A DNA stretch of 64,000 bases. Source: Mycobacterium sp. OTB74 (GTDB lineage Bacteria; Actinomycetota; Actinomycetes; Mycobacteriales; Mycobacteriaceae). This document shows, piece by piece, positions 8,123 to 17,259 of this stretch (positions within the stretch are counted from its first letter, which is position 1; every line of letters starts with the position of its first letter). The stretch lies in contig NZ_JARXVD010000002.1 in NCBI RefSeq assembly GCF_029892685.1, positions 248,001 through 312,000 on the forward strand. The letters run 5' to 3'. A program made the translations under genes and the position numbers. The notes under the pieces were generated by a model. It did not search any database and was not told the origin of the DNA. It worked only from the letters and a program-made list of their open reading frames with translations.

Positions 8123-9697
8123 TCAGTCGCCCTTGCAGAAGATCAGGAAGCAAGCCTTGGGCCCATGTCCACCCGGGTACGGGTTACCTGGGTATCCACC
8201 ACCGGGGTACTGGCCGCCGGGGTAGCGCCCGTTCGGATAACCGTTGTTGCCTTGGTAGCCATCGCCATAACGACCGGGGTAGCGGTTGCCGGGGTAGCCC
8301 TCATCCGAATCGCCCTGCTGCCAAGCAGACTGCGGCGGCCCTTGGCTCCAGCCCGGCCCATAGCGCTGCGAAGGCGGAGGCACCGCGGTCAGCCCCGGTG
8401 GGAGGACCAGTGGGGGCGCCAACACCGGCGCGACCGGCGCCGGAGCCACAGGCCCTGGCATGGACACCGGAACGGGTGCCTGAACCGGGGCAGGCGCTTC
8501 AGGTGCGGGTGCGGGCGGCGGCGCTTCGGGAGCCGGCGCTTTCGCTTCCGGCGGTGCCACGTACACGGTGTGCGGCGCAACCTCGGGTGCCGGCGCTTCG
8601 TGCGCCGCAGGCGGCGGAGCGTTGAGGGTTTCGACCGCGGCCGGCGGCGGTGCCGCCGGCGCAGGTGCCGGGACAACCGCTGCTGGCGGTGGAGCGGGCG
8701 CAGCCAGTGGCGCACTGGGCACGATGGCGGCCTGAGCTGGTGCGGGTCGTTCGTCGACCGTCGGGCGGATGCTCACCGCAAGCGAAATGGCAAGGGCCAC
8801 AACACCCACGACGAAGATCGACGTCAGCGCGCTACCGACCAGCAGGAAGGGTTTGCGGTCCTGATCGGTGCCCACCGGGGCGTCGCCGAGTTCATCGAAG
8901 CCGAACTCGTCGGCGGTCAGCATCGGATCAGCCAGTGGACCATCAGCGGAGCCGTAGGCGGCGGCGCCGAATGCAGCGGCGGCGCCGGCGGGTGCCATCG
9001 AGTACGCCAGCCCTGCAGTGGCCGCGTCGAAGATCGGGGCGCTCGCCGAAGCCAGCGCGGCTCCTCGAGCCAAAGCCAGCTCGGCATCGTCGGGTGCGCT
9101 CACCGGAATGTCGACAAGGTGGGCGAGGTGCTCCTGCACGGCCGTCACGTCGACACCGGAACCGACGACGAACATGCCGCCCGGCGGCGTCTCCCGCTGG
9201 GCGATCGCTGAAGCCATCTCGCTGAAAACCGCCATGGCATCGGCGCTGTGCAGACTCCGACTCAGCACCTTGGAAATTGCACCGTCCGCTTCGACCACCG
9301 AGGCCGTGGCGGTGTCGCGGTCGACGAACAGCAATCCGGTGCTGTTGTAGCCGACAGACTGGCCCGCGGCCTGCGCCAGCGCACTGGCAGCGTGCAGCTC
9401 GGAGACCATCATGACGTCCTTGACGCCTGCGGCATCCAGCGCGTCGCGCAGTTGTGCAGCCTCGTCGTGGTCGCTCCAGGCGACGCCGATCGAGGCGAGT
9501 TTGTGCCCGCCTTCCTCGGCGCTTTCCCGAGTACCCAAAATCGCGCCGACTACCTGATCCACCGGTGTTGCTGCAGCCGGATCCGAAGAGGTTTCAAAAA
9601 TATCGTGGTCGACGATCGCACCGTCGGCCTTATCACCTTCAACCAGTGCCATGCGCACTGTATTCGGCGTCATAGACACACCAAGAACGATGTCCAC
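8123..9697 (-). CDS. DUF7159-like actin-fold membrane protein with Pro/Ala-rich and GYPG-repeat tail
   Basis: Residues 1-230 of this 524-residue protein (DIVLGVSMTPNTVRMALVEG...) look like the ATPase-like half of the mycobacterial DUF7159/Hsp70-like family, without clear catalytic motifs. One membrane helix follows at 284-310, after a short acidic stretch. The rest is probably exported: a Pro/Ala/Val-rich linker (about 315-440), then Gly-Tyr-Pro-Gly repeats (about 470-515) ending in CFLIFCKGD with two cysteines. I start at GTG 9697 because GGAGGG lies five bases upstream. The function is unknown; the layout suggests a cytoplasmic sensor domain joined to a wall-spanning arm. A relative with the same architecture is at 38848-40854. 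Confidence 0.6.
   Translation of the reverse strand: MDIVLGVSMTPNTVRMALVEGDKADGAIVDHDIFETSSDPAAATPVDQVVGAILGTRESAEEGGHKLASIGVAWSDHDEAAQLRDALDAAGVKDVMMVSELHAASALAQAAGQSVGYNSTGLLFVDRDTATASVVEADGAISKVLSRSLHSADAMAVFSEMASAIAQRETPPGGMFVVGSGVDVTAVQEHLAHLVDIPVSAPDDAELALARGAALASASAPIFDAATAGLAYSMAPAGAAAAFGAAAYGSADGPLADPMLTADEFGFDELGDAPVGTDQDRKPFLLVGSALTSIFVVGVVALAISLAVSIRPTVDERPAPAQAAIVPSAPLAAPAPPPAAVVPAPAPAAPPPAAVETLNAPPPAAHEAPAPEVAPHTVYVAPPEAKAPAPEAPPPAPAPEAPAPVQAPVPVSMPGPVAPAPVAPVLAPPLVLPPGLTAVPPPSQRYGPGWSQGPPQSAWQQGDSDEGYPGNRYPGRYGDGYQGNNGYPNGRYPGGQYPGGGYPGNPYPGGHGPKACFLIFCKGD
8139..8300 (-). repeat. GYPG/RYPG tandem peptide repeats
   Basis: The coding strand carries about ten short repeats of Gly-Tyr-Pro-Gly, Arg-Tyr-Pro-Gly and Asn-Gly near the end of the preceding protein. 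The DNA unit is about 12-18 bases (CCGGGGTA-type on the plus strand). It may vary in copy number. Confidence 0.6.
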
Positions 9698-9901
9698 TAG
9701 CCCTCCAATAGTGTTTGCTACGCTATCTAGGCCGGGATCGGGAACCCTTGCCGAACAAGCCCACAACTAGAAGCTTCATCGCCTCGACGAGCTGTCTTGT
9801 TACAGCGCCGAGCCTGACGAAGTTCTGGCCGCGGCGGCACGGTAACCGTCACGCCGGTAAACCCACCCTACCCGGCTCAGCTCTGGACCAAACACCTAGA
9901 T

Positions 9902-11215
9902 TCAGACGCTTTCGTCGTCGAGGGGACGCGGCCGGTTCAGCAGCTCGGTCAGTGAGCTGGACGGGCGCCGGGTACCCAGATGGCCGTGCACGCCCTCGGC
10001 GTAGGCGGTCTCAGCGTGCTGGGTGAAATCGACGCCCGCGGTCTCGTCTTCAGCGCTGACCCGGAAGCCCATGACCTTGTCAATGGCCTTGCCCAGCACA
10101 AACGTCGCGCTGAACGCATAGAGCGCAACGACGACCACGGCCAGTAATTGCTTGCCCAGCTGGGCGAAGCCGCCGCCGTAGAACAGGCCGCGAGCGCCAC
10201 CCGTCATGACGTCGGTGGCCAGCAGGCCGATCAGCAGCACACCGACCACGCCGCCGACGAAGTGGACGCCGACCACGTCGAGTGAGTCGTCGTAGTTGAG
10301 CTTGAATTTCAGGCCTACGGCAAACGAACAGACCAGACCGGCGGACAGGCCGACGAGCAGCGCACCGAGGGCGTTGACGGTGCCGCAGGACGGGGTGATC
10401 GCGACCAGGCCCGCCACCACGCCCGAGGCGGCACCGAAGGTGGTGGGCTTGCCGTCTCGGATTTGCTCGACCGAGAGCCAGCCCAGCATGCCCAGGCACC
10501 CTGCGACCAGAGTGTTCAGGAAGATCGCCGCGGCTGTGCCGTCGGCGGCGAACGCCGAGCCGGCGTTGAAACCGAACCAGCCGAACCACAACAGACCCAC
10601 ACCGAGCAACACGAACGGCAGGTTGTGCGGGCGCATCGCGTCTTGTTTGAACCCGATCCGTGGTCCCAGCACTATTGCCAGCGCCAGCGCCGAGGCGCCC
10701 GAAGCGATTTCGACCACCAGACCGCCCGCGTAGTCCAGCGCACCGAATTTGGCCAGCCAGCCACTGGGGCTCCACACCCAGTGCGCGATGACGCTGTAGA
10801 CCACGATGGCCCAGATCGGGACGAAGACCATCCAGGCCGAGAACTTGGCCCGGTCGGCGATGGCGCCGCTGATCAGGGCGGCGGTGATGATGGCGAAGGT
10901 CAGCTCGAAGGTGACGAACAGCAGCTCGGGCACGGTGCCGTGGTTGGTGCGCGGGCCGAGGCCCGCCAGGCCGAAGTGCTCGAGGCTGCCGATGAAGCCC
11001 CCGCCGCCCGAGAACGACAGGGTGTACCCGAGCAGCAGCCACGCGACCGTGACCAACGGGATCGAGATGAAGCTCATCATGATCATGTTCAGTACGCCGG
11101 TGGTGCGGACCATGCCGCCGTAGAAGATGGCGAGCCCCGGGGTCATCAGCAGGACCAGGGCGGTGCTGGCGAGCAGCCAGGCGGTAGCGGCGGGATCGAT
11201 GCCTTGCACGTGCAA
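9902..11215 (-). CDS. Ammonium transporter Amt with Glu in place of the first pore histidine
   Basis: This 437-residue Amt/Mep/Rh channel has the usual eleven-helix pattern and conserved stretches: TPGLAIFYGGMV (25-36), ELTFAIITAALISGA (104-118), D161 in GALDYAGG and FGWFGFNAGS (211-220). The second pore histidine is present (H318 in VGVHFVGG). At the first, the usual His of VVHI is Glu (E169 in LVVEIASG; codon at 10709-10711). Fungal Mep1/Mep3 carry the same His-to-Glu change with altered transport, from general knowledge. The C-terminal tail (about residues 385-437) is long and acidic, and no PII gene (glnB/glnK) is adjacent. The start is ATG 11215. The symbol is left blank because a second amt is usual in mycobacteria. 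Confidence 0.9.
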   Translation of the reverse strand: MHVQGIDPAATAWLLASTALVLLMTPGLAIFYGGMVRTTGVLNMIMMSFISIPLVTVAWLLLGYTLSFSGGGGFIGSLEHFGLAGLGPRTNHGTVPELLFVTFELTFAIITAALISGAIADRAKFSAWMVFVPIWAIVVYSVIAHWVWSPSGWLAKFGALDYAGGLVVEIASGASALALAIVLGPRIGFKQDAMRPHNLPFVLLGVGLLWFGWFGFNAGSAFAADGTAAAIFLNTLVAGCLGMLGWLSVEQIRDGKPTTFGAASGVVAGLVAITPSCGTVNALGALLVGLSAGLVCSFAVGLKFKLNYDDSLDVVGVHFVGGVVGVLLIGLLATDVMTGGARGLFYGGGFAQLGKQLLAVVVVALYAFSATFVLGKAIDKVMGFRVSAEDETAGVDFTQHAETAYAEGVHGHLGTRRPSSSLTELLNRPRPLDDESV

Positions 11216-11449
11216 ACTCCTTTAACGATCCCGACGAGGATGTCGGGACCGCGTTTCGGTCGCGCGGCGAAGGTGTTTCGGACGTGTTACGCAGGACTGA
11301 CTGTTTGCTTGGCGTTAGCGTAATTTGTGTTGACCCTGCGGCTATGGCGCAGATGTGCGGGTAACCGGCGCCAATTTGGCAGGCTCAACTCCGCGCCGAT
11401 GTTCTTACAGTCGCGCATAAATCATCGCCGTTCGGGGTATCCGGATTTG

Positions 11450-12100
11450 ATGTTGACCCGCACAATCGCAGCCGCCGCGCTGCTGGCAGCACCCATCGCT
11501 GCTTTGGCAGGCTGCAATTCCAATCAGAGCGCCACGCAGCGGACGACCGCATCGCCGACCAGCTCGCCCCCGGCTGGTGCACAGGCCATGAAAGTCGAGT
11601 TGAAAGGGGCCGACGGCAAGCCCGTAGCCAACGCCACCATCGACTTCGCCAACGGGTACGCGACAGTCACCGTGGAGACCATCGGCAGCGGGATCCTGTC
11701 CCCCGGCAGCCACGGCATGCACATCCACTCGGTGGGTAGGTGCGAGCCCCAGTCCATGGCTCCGACCGGTGGACCACCCGCAGACTTCGCCTCTGCCGGC
11801 GGCCACTTGCAAGTCCCTGGGCACACCGGACACCCGGCCAGCGGCGATCTGACACCCCTGAATATCCGCAGGGACGGCACCGGGAAGGTGGTCGCCACCA
11901 CCGACGCGTTCGCCGCGGCGGACCTGAAGGGTCCGAAGGGAAGCGCGCTGATCATCCACCAGGGCCCGGACAATTTCGCCAACATCCCGCAGCGGTACAC
12001 CCACAACGGCGTGCCGGGTCCGGATGCCGAGACGATGGCTACCGGCGATGCCGGCGGCCGTGTGGCGTGCGCGGTCCTGGGTCCGGCGGCACACCCGTAG
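11450..12100 (+). CDS. sodC: Cu-type superoxide dismutase lipoprotein SodC
   Basis: This is a periplasmic/cell-wall superoxide dismutase of 216 residues. The lipobox LAALAGC puts the lipidated cysteine at residue 22, after a short basic start and a hydrophobic segment. Copper ligands are seen in [13 protein letters not shown] and at the histidine of [11 protein letters not shown], and a late His is in [13 protein letters not shown]. Cysteines at VGRCEP and RVACAV can form the usual disulfide. The zinc-site spacing ([10 protein letters not shown]) is not canonical, as in the zinc-lacking M. tuberculosis enzyme. ATG 11450 fits the signal peptide; the open frame extends upstream to 11327 without signal-like sequence. 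It lies beside dcd, which converges on it. Confidence 0.9.
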   Translation: MLTRTIAAAALLAAPIAALAGCNSNQSATQRTTASPTSSPPAGAQAMKVELKGADGKPVANATIDFANGYATVTVETIGSGILSPGSHGMHIHSVGRCEPQSMAPTGGPPADFASAGGHLQVPGHTGHPASGDLTPLNIRRDGTGKVVATTDAFAAADLKGPKGSALIIHQGPDNFANIPQRYTHNGVPGPDAETMATGDAGGRVACAVLGPAAHP

Positions 12101-12121
12101 ATCGACCCCGTCAGGGCTAAG

Positions 12122-12691
12122 TCAAGGCTTGGTGAAGTTGAGGTAGGACCGCGACGGCGTCGGCCCGCGCTGGCCCTGGTACTTGGAGCCGACCTTGCTG
12201 CTGCCGTACGGGTGTTCGGCGGGGCTGGTCAGCCGCAGTAGACACAGCTGGCCGATCTTCATCCCCGGCCACAGCGTGATCGGCAGGTTCGCGACGTTCG
12301 ACAGCTCCAGCGTGATGTGCCCCGAAAAGCCTGGGTCTATGAACCCCGCGGTGGAGTGCGTCAGCAGGCCGAGGCGCCCAAGTGACGACTTACCTTCCAG
12401 CCGGCCCGCCAAATCGTCTGGCAGCGTGCAGGTTTCGAGCGTCGAGCCCAGCACGAACTCGCCGGGGTGCAGGACGAACGGTTCGCCTTCGGCTGGTTCG
12501 ACCAGCGACGTCAGCTCGTCCTGTTGTTTGGCCGGGTCGATATGCGTGTAGCGGGTGTTGTTGAAAACCCGGAAGAGGCTGTCCAGCCGGACGTCGACGC
12601 TGGAGGGCTGGACCAGGGAGTCGTCGAACGGGTCGATGCCGAGGCGGCCGGCGGCGATTGAGGCCCGGATGTCGCGGTCGGAGAGGAGCAC
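12122..12691 (-). CDS. dcd: dCTP deaminase (bifunctional dCTP deaminase/dUTPase type)
   Basis: This cytosolic homotrimer turns dCTP into dUMP, feeding thymidylate synthesis. The protein of 189 residues contains [18 protein letters not shown] near the start, [10 protein letters not shown], and the active site [21 protein letters not shown], in which the Glu and Ser are catalytic, then [12 protein letters not shown]. It closely matches my memory of Rv0321 through to GPTPSRSY. I start at GTG 12691 (VLLSDRDIR) to match that protein; the open frame continues 14 codons further upstream, without homology. Its 5' end faces the tRNA-Gly gene across 46 bases, so the two are divergent. Confidence 0.95.
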   Translation of the reverse strand: MLLSDRDIRASIAAGRLGIDPFDDSLVQPSSVDVRLDSLFRVFNNTRYTHIDPAKQQDELTSLVEPAEGEPFVLHPGEFVLGSTLETCTLPDDLAGRLEGKSSLGRLGLLTHSTAGFIDPGFSGHITLELSNVANLPITLWPGMKIGQLCLLRLTSPAEHPYGSSKVGSKYQGQRGPTPSRSYLNFTKP

Positions 12692-12737
12692 CCGACGAGC
12701 GTATAGGCTACGGATGCTAATCTTCCTAGCCACACAC

Positions 12738-12811
12738 GCCGATGTAGTTCAATGGCAGAACATCAGCTTCCCAAGCTGAATACGCGGGTTCGATTCCCGT
12801 CATCGGCTCCA
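12738..12811 (+). tRNA. tRNA-Gly (anticodon CCC)
   Basis: The acceptor stem GCCGATG (12738-12744) pairs with CATCGGC (12801-12807). The discriminator is T, and CCA is encoded at 12809-12811. The anticodon arm TCAGC-TTCCCAA-GCTGA puts CCC at positions 34-36, reading GGG. The T arm contains GGTTCGATTCC. The 74-nt length including CCA is standard for tRNA-Gly. An integrase remnant lies just 3' of it, so this tRNA is a likely attachment site. Confidence 0.97.
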
Positions 12812-12884
12812 TATTTACCAGCGGAAACGCTGTTCGAGCCCTTCGAAAATCCGCCTGGTTGTCACCACCCGCTCGAAAGTGTCA

Positions 12885-13007
12885 CCAGCAGCCTTCAGCG
12901 AGTCGCTCGACCAACTGCCGCTTTCTCGCCGCCCGCAGCACCGAGACCAAACGATCAGGCAGCGGCAGCGTGCGCCCGGACATGGCCGACTTCGGGTCAT
13001 TTTCGAC
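12885..13007 (-). pseudogene. Tyrosine recombinase (phage/ICE integrase) internal fragment
   Basis: About 41 residues read TVENDPKSAMSGRTLPLPDR and then LVSVLRAARKRQLVERLAEG. This is the well-known segment of actinobacterial tyrosine integrases just before the catalytic His/Arg box, where PKT/S, RRTLPLP and ALRAxxxRQxxERL recur. The frame then hits a stop (12882-12884). Neither the Arg box, the HxxR box nor the catalytic Tyr can be found nearby, so it is a dead fragment. It lies 74 bases from the 3' end of tRNA-Gly, pointing towards it, the normal place for an integrase. I infer the scar of a lost integrated element. Confidence 0.6.
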
Positions 13008-13062
13008 GGTCGTGCCGCCTGCCGATACGCGGTTGTTGGTGATCGAGGCTAGTCTCGCTTCC

Positions 13063-13251
13063 ATGCGCATCGCCATCGTGGCGCTCGGGGTTGTGGTGAC
13101 ACTGTTCGGACTGCTGTTTGCACTACAGGGCTTGGGCGCTGTCCATGGAAGCCCAATGACCAACACCACGACGTGGTCGGTGCTCGGTCCGATCATCGCC
13201 CTGGTCGGCATCGGCATCGCGTTCACGGCATGGCGTTGGCGCAAGCCGTGA
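13063..13251 (+). CDS. Small two-helix membrane protein
   Basis: A 62-residue protein starts at ATG 13063. Helix 1 spans about residues 3-23 (IAIVALGVVVTLFGLLFALQ) and helix 2 about 38-56 (LGPIIALVGIGIAFTAW), joined by a polar loop with GSPMTNTTTWS, and it ends in RWRKP. The GSPM-N-T-W loop recurs in small mycobacterial membrane proteins that I remember only in outline, and their function is not known. The open frame extends upstream over the integrase remnant, but that part is not membrane-like, so I use the internal ATG. It stands alone on the plus strand between tRNA-Gly and the antigen 85 cluster. Confidence 0.6.
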   Translation: MRIAIVALGVVVTLFGLLFALQGLGAVHGSPMTNTTTWSVLGPIIALVGIGIAFTAWRWRKP

Positions 13252-13471
13252 TGACGATGATCCACGCCTTTACGGCACCAAGCCTGCGCGGGTCACGGTG
13301 GCGGACACAAATGTGGACGTGCCGAACGGGCGACCTTCCGCTTTAGGTCGACGATCCTCGACACGCCGGGTTGATTACCAAACGGTCTGAATCTCAACGG
13401 GATGGCCGGGCCAAGACGACCGCGGCGAAGAAAACAGCTACACGGGCAAATCTACCCGCAGCGCCAGGTGC

Positions 13472-14068
13472 TCATCGAGTATCCGGCGCAGCGCGACGTC
13501 CACCGGATACGCAGATGCCATGCTGCTTCATCCTGACGTCCCCCTCCTCAGTCAATAAGACCACGGTCTCGCGGGTCGAGGTGCTTGGCGAGGGCCGAGA
13601 CGGGGGTCCAAGCCCGGAGTGCCACCAGCGTCGCCAAGCACGCGGGTGTCCGGCGACCTTCGACAGCAAGACCGTCGGGTCCAAGTAAGACACCCGGCCT
13701 ATGACCAGGCCGTCCTGCAACCAGAACCTGTCGCAGGCATCCCAGGTCACTGGCCGCCCACACAGGCAGCCGCTCAGGCGCACCTCGACGTACACCCCGC
13801 CATCGAAGACTTTGGCGTGCAGGACTTCCCCGCGCAGGTCCGGGACTAGTGCGTACACCCGCGCGAAGAAGTCGAGCAGACTGGCAGGACCGACGGCATC
13901 GGGGGTTCGTGGTTGCACGCCCCGGTACTCGGGGTGGGTGTACTCGGCCAAACCGGCAACACTGTCGTACTGGCCGGCGCCGAAGGCTGCCGTGAACAGT
14001 TCGACCCAGTGCTCGGGACTATCAACGCGTGGCCCCTGCGGACCGATGTCAGCTGTTGGTGATGTCAT
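13472..14068 (-). CDS. SnoaL/NTF2-like protein with C-terminal extension
   Basis: This is a protein of 198 residues from ATG 14068, which has AGGAG eight bases upstream. Residues 14-130 (WVELFTAAFGAGQYDSVAGLAEYTHPEYRG ... RFWLQDGLVIGRVSYLDP) form a typical alpha+beta barrel of the SnoaL/ketosteroid-isomerase superfamily, with a His/Glu pair near the pocket mouth. The last 60 or so residues are basic, low in structure and rich in Arg/Ser/Pro, so the ancestral stop may have been lost or the tail may be nonfunctional read-through. It lies 59 bases downstream of the antigen 85 gene on the same strand, probably co-transcribed. The substrate is unknown. Confidence 0.6.
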   Translation of the reverse strand: MTSPTADIGPQGPRVDSPEHWVELFTAAFGAGQYDSVAGLAEYTHPEYRGVQPRTPDAVGPASLLDFFARVYALVPDLRGEVLHAKVFDGGVYVEVRLSGCLCGRPVTWDACDRFWLQDGLVIGRVSYLDPTVLLSKVAGHPRAWRRWWHSGLGPPSRPSPSTSTRETVVLLTEEGDVRMKQHGICVSGGRRAAPDTR

Positions 14069-14127
14069 TGTGACTCCTAGATGTGTGGGCAACGAGTCGC
14101 TCGCCCGAGCGGGCGACACGCGACCTG

Positions 14128-15204
<1,077 letters not shown>

Positions 15205-15253
15205 TCACATGCCGGCCGGCAGTAGAAAAAGTCTTACGACAGTGTGGAATTCG

Positions 15254-16021
15254 TCAGGCGCTCAGCCGGCGGGTGAGCGCTGCGACGGCGCCGGGGGCGA
15301 GTGCATTGGCGGTGACCAGCGCCGACCAGGGCCGCGGAACCGCGAGGTTGGCTTTGCGGCGTTCCACCAGATCGGTGACGGCTCGAGCGACCCGGTCGGG
15401 TTTACTGACCAGCCAGCGGGTGGACGAGCGGGCCAGCAGCTCACTCTGGGGAATGCCCTCGGTGTCGATGAATCCAGGCAGGACGCAGCCTACGTGTACG
15501 CGGGTGTCGCGTTCCTCGGCGCGCAGCGCGTCACTCCAACCGATCAGCGCGAACTTCGAGGCGCTGTAGGCGCTGCGACCCGGTGTCGCGATGCGTCCGG
15601 CGATCGAAGACATGTTCACCACCGTGGCTGGAGCACCTCGCCGCAAGGCGGGCAACAATCGCTCCGTGAGTCGGACGGTGGCGTCGAAGTTGAGGCTCAT
15701 GGTTCGCTGTACCGCGGGCCATCCGCCGTCGGGATTACCGAATCGCACGGGTCCGCCCATGCCGGCGTTGTTGACGAGCAGACCGAGATACCCGTGCCAG
15801 AGCTTGTCGACCTCGGCGGCGACTCGAACCGGTGCGTCATCGTCGATGAGATCCAGGGCGAGCCAGGGTGTTTGGTCGAGTTCACCGGATAGTTGATCGA
15901 GCCGGTCTGCCCGGCGCGCAACCAGCAGTACCTCCCACCCGTCGGCGATCAGCCGGCGCGCAGTTGCCTTCCCGATCCCGCTGGAAGCGCCCGTCACTAC
16001 CGCTGTGCGGGTAGCAGTCAT
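15254..16021 (-). CDS. Short-chain dehydrogenase/reductase
   Basis: This is a classical SDR of 255 residues with the cofactor loop TGASSGIG (10-17). VNNAG is at about 83-87. The catalytic Ser (138-139) and Y152/K156 sit in SSIAGRIATPGRSAYSASK. R36-R37 after the second strand (LLVARR) favour NADP(H). The C-terminal 60 residues are Arg/Ala-rich, as in the mycobacterial membrane-associated SDR subgroup. It starts directly after the stop of the upstream hydrolase (16021 against 16022), so they form one operon. The substrate cannot be read from the sequence; a lipid or alcohol is plausible. Confidence 0.85.
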   Translation of the reverse strand: MTATRTAVVTGASSGIGKATARRLIADGWEVLLVARRADRLDQLSGELDQTPWLALDLIDDDAPVRVAAEVDKLWHGYLGLLVNNAGMGGPVRFGNPDGGWPAVQRTMSLNFDATVRLTERLLPALRRGAPATVVNMSSIAGRIATPGRSAYSASKFALIGWSDALRAEERDTRVHVGCVLPGFIDTEGIPQSELLARSSTRWLVSKPDRVARAVTDLVERRKANLAVPRPWSALVTANALAPGAVAALTRRLSA

Positions 16022-16819
16022 TCAGGCCACCGCCGCGTGGACAGACCGCACAAAGGGTTCAACGAACTGCAGGAACTCGTCGGGCTGCGAGGAGAACGGC
16101 GCGTGCCCAGTGTTGAACACTTCAAGTTGCGAGCCCGGGATGAGCCGGTGTGCGACGTTTCCGAAGCGCAGCGGGATGATGGGATCGCGCTTCCCCCATA
16201 CGATCTGCGTCGGTGCGGTGATTGCAGCGGCGCTCCCGGTCAGATCAAAGGCGGGTTCGGTGAAGCTGTGCCACAGAGACGAATACATCGCTCGGCCGGT
16301 CGGCGTCTTTGCGGCCCGAACCGCCTGCGTGACCACCGCATCGTCGTTCGCGGTCATCGGCTTCATGTAGTAGGGGACGATGTGGGGCAGCAATCGCCTT
16401 GCCACCAAAGAGGATCCGAACGCTCGGCAGTAGACGCGGCTGATGATGGAGCGCCGGACGAACCCGCCCGACTGAACCAAGATGAGACCGGCGACCCGGT
16501 CGGGATGGTCCAGAGCCAATCGGGCGGCAGCGAACCCACCGATCGAGTTGCCGATGAACACCGCGGGCCCGAGGTGCAACGTCTCGACGATCTCGGCGAG
16601 GACATCGGCGAGCGCGGGAGCGGTGATTGTCGGATTGGGGTCCGATTCGCCGTGTCCGGGCCAGTCGACCGCGATCACCCGATAGTTGGCTGCCAGCGGT
16701 CCTGCGATCGCATCGAAGTCGTGGTGGTCGTGCAACGTGGCGTGCAGCAGGACGATCGGTGGGCCGTCACCGGTTTCCTGGTAGGCCACCATTCCCGCTG
16801 CCGTAGGTAGTTTCTGCAT
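16022..16819 (-). CDS. Alpha/beta-hydrolase
   Basis: The protein of 265 residues has an alpha/beta-hydrolase fold. The nucleophile elbow is GNSIGGF with S92. The oxyanion region is HATLHDHHD near residue 27. The acid is probably in WGKRDPI (about 213), and the histidine in NTGHAPF (about 241). A helical lid lies at about 115-190. The family covers esterases, meta-cleavage hydrolases and epoxide hydrolases, and I cannot pick one. The start is ATG 16819 with GGAGCGACC upstream. A TetR-type palindrome lies 39-60 bases before the start, and a TetR gene lies beyond it on the same strand. The SDR follows immediately. Confidence 0.82.
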   Translation of the reverse strand: MQKLPTAAGMVAYQETGDGPPIVLLHATLHDHHDFDAIAGPLAANYRVIAVDWPGHGESDPNPTITAPALADVLAEIVETLHLGPAVFIGNSIGGFAAARLALDHPDRVAGLILVQSGGFVRRSIISRVYCRAFGSSLVARRLLPHIVPYYMKPMTANDDAVVTQAVRAAKTPTGRAMYSSLWHSFTEPAFDLTGSAAAITAPTQIVWGKRDPIIPLRFGNVAHRLIPGSQLEVFNTGHAPFSSQPDEFLQFVEPFVRSVHAAVA

Positions 16820-16857
16820 GGTCGCTCCTCAACGCGGTCGCACACCACGTAAGTTTC

Positions 16858-16879
16858 ATTGACCGGTCGGTCGGTCAAT
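16858..16879. promoter_or_regulatory. TetR-type operator palindrome upstream of hydrolase-SDR operon
   Basis: The eight-base arms ATTGACCG and CGGTCAAT are perfectly inverted around a six-base centre GTCGGT. The element lies 39-60 bases before the hydrolase ATG. The inner GACCGGTCGGTC is shared with the palindrome at 27636-27653. Its form fits TetR operators of actinobacteria. Which regulator binds is inference; the TetR at 17260-17955 is nearest. Confidence 0.6.
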
Positions 16880-17259
16880 CCTGATGCTACAAGGCAGTGA
16901 TCTACCGTGCAAGACCAAACGACCGCCCGGCCAACCACCGCATCTTGGAACGCGGCCGAGATAGCCGAACCGGGGTTGCTGAATGAAATTCGTTTGAATC
17001 GTGCGCATTTCACCGCGGAATCGCGAGATGGACAAGACGGCCGCAAGCAGACTCCGGTGCCGAACGGCATCGCCGAGGTACTTCCTCGTCAGTTGCCGCC
17101 CGGCTATTCAGTCATGCACCCGGGCGACATCGACGAACCGGGTGCGGGGACCGAAGCACTAAGTGCCGTAGCGAGAAATCTGATCTATGGGCCAATACCG
17201 GGGTGCGTCGAAGCGGACGCAGCGGATGCTGGGGCTGCTGGCGCGCTGAGGTGGCGCCG
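16880..17259. other. 380-base region without a convincing gene
   Basis: Open frames exist on both strands (GTG 16907 on plus, and a long minus frame to 17070), but neither has family-like sequence or good periodic composition, and the plus frame continues into antisense of the TetR gene. The stretch probably holds the promoter of the hydrolase-SDR operon and the trailer of the upstream TetR gene. I see no terminator with a T-run. Confidence 0.4.
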
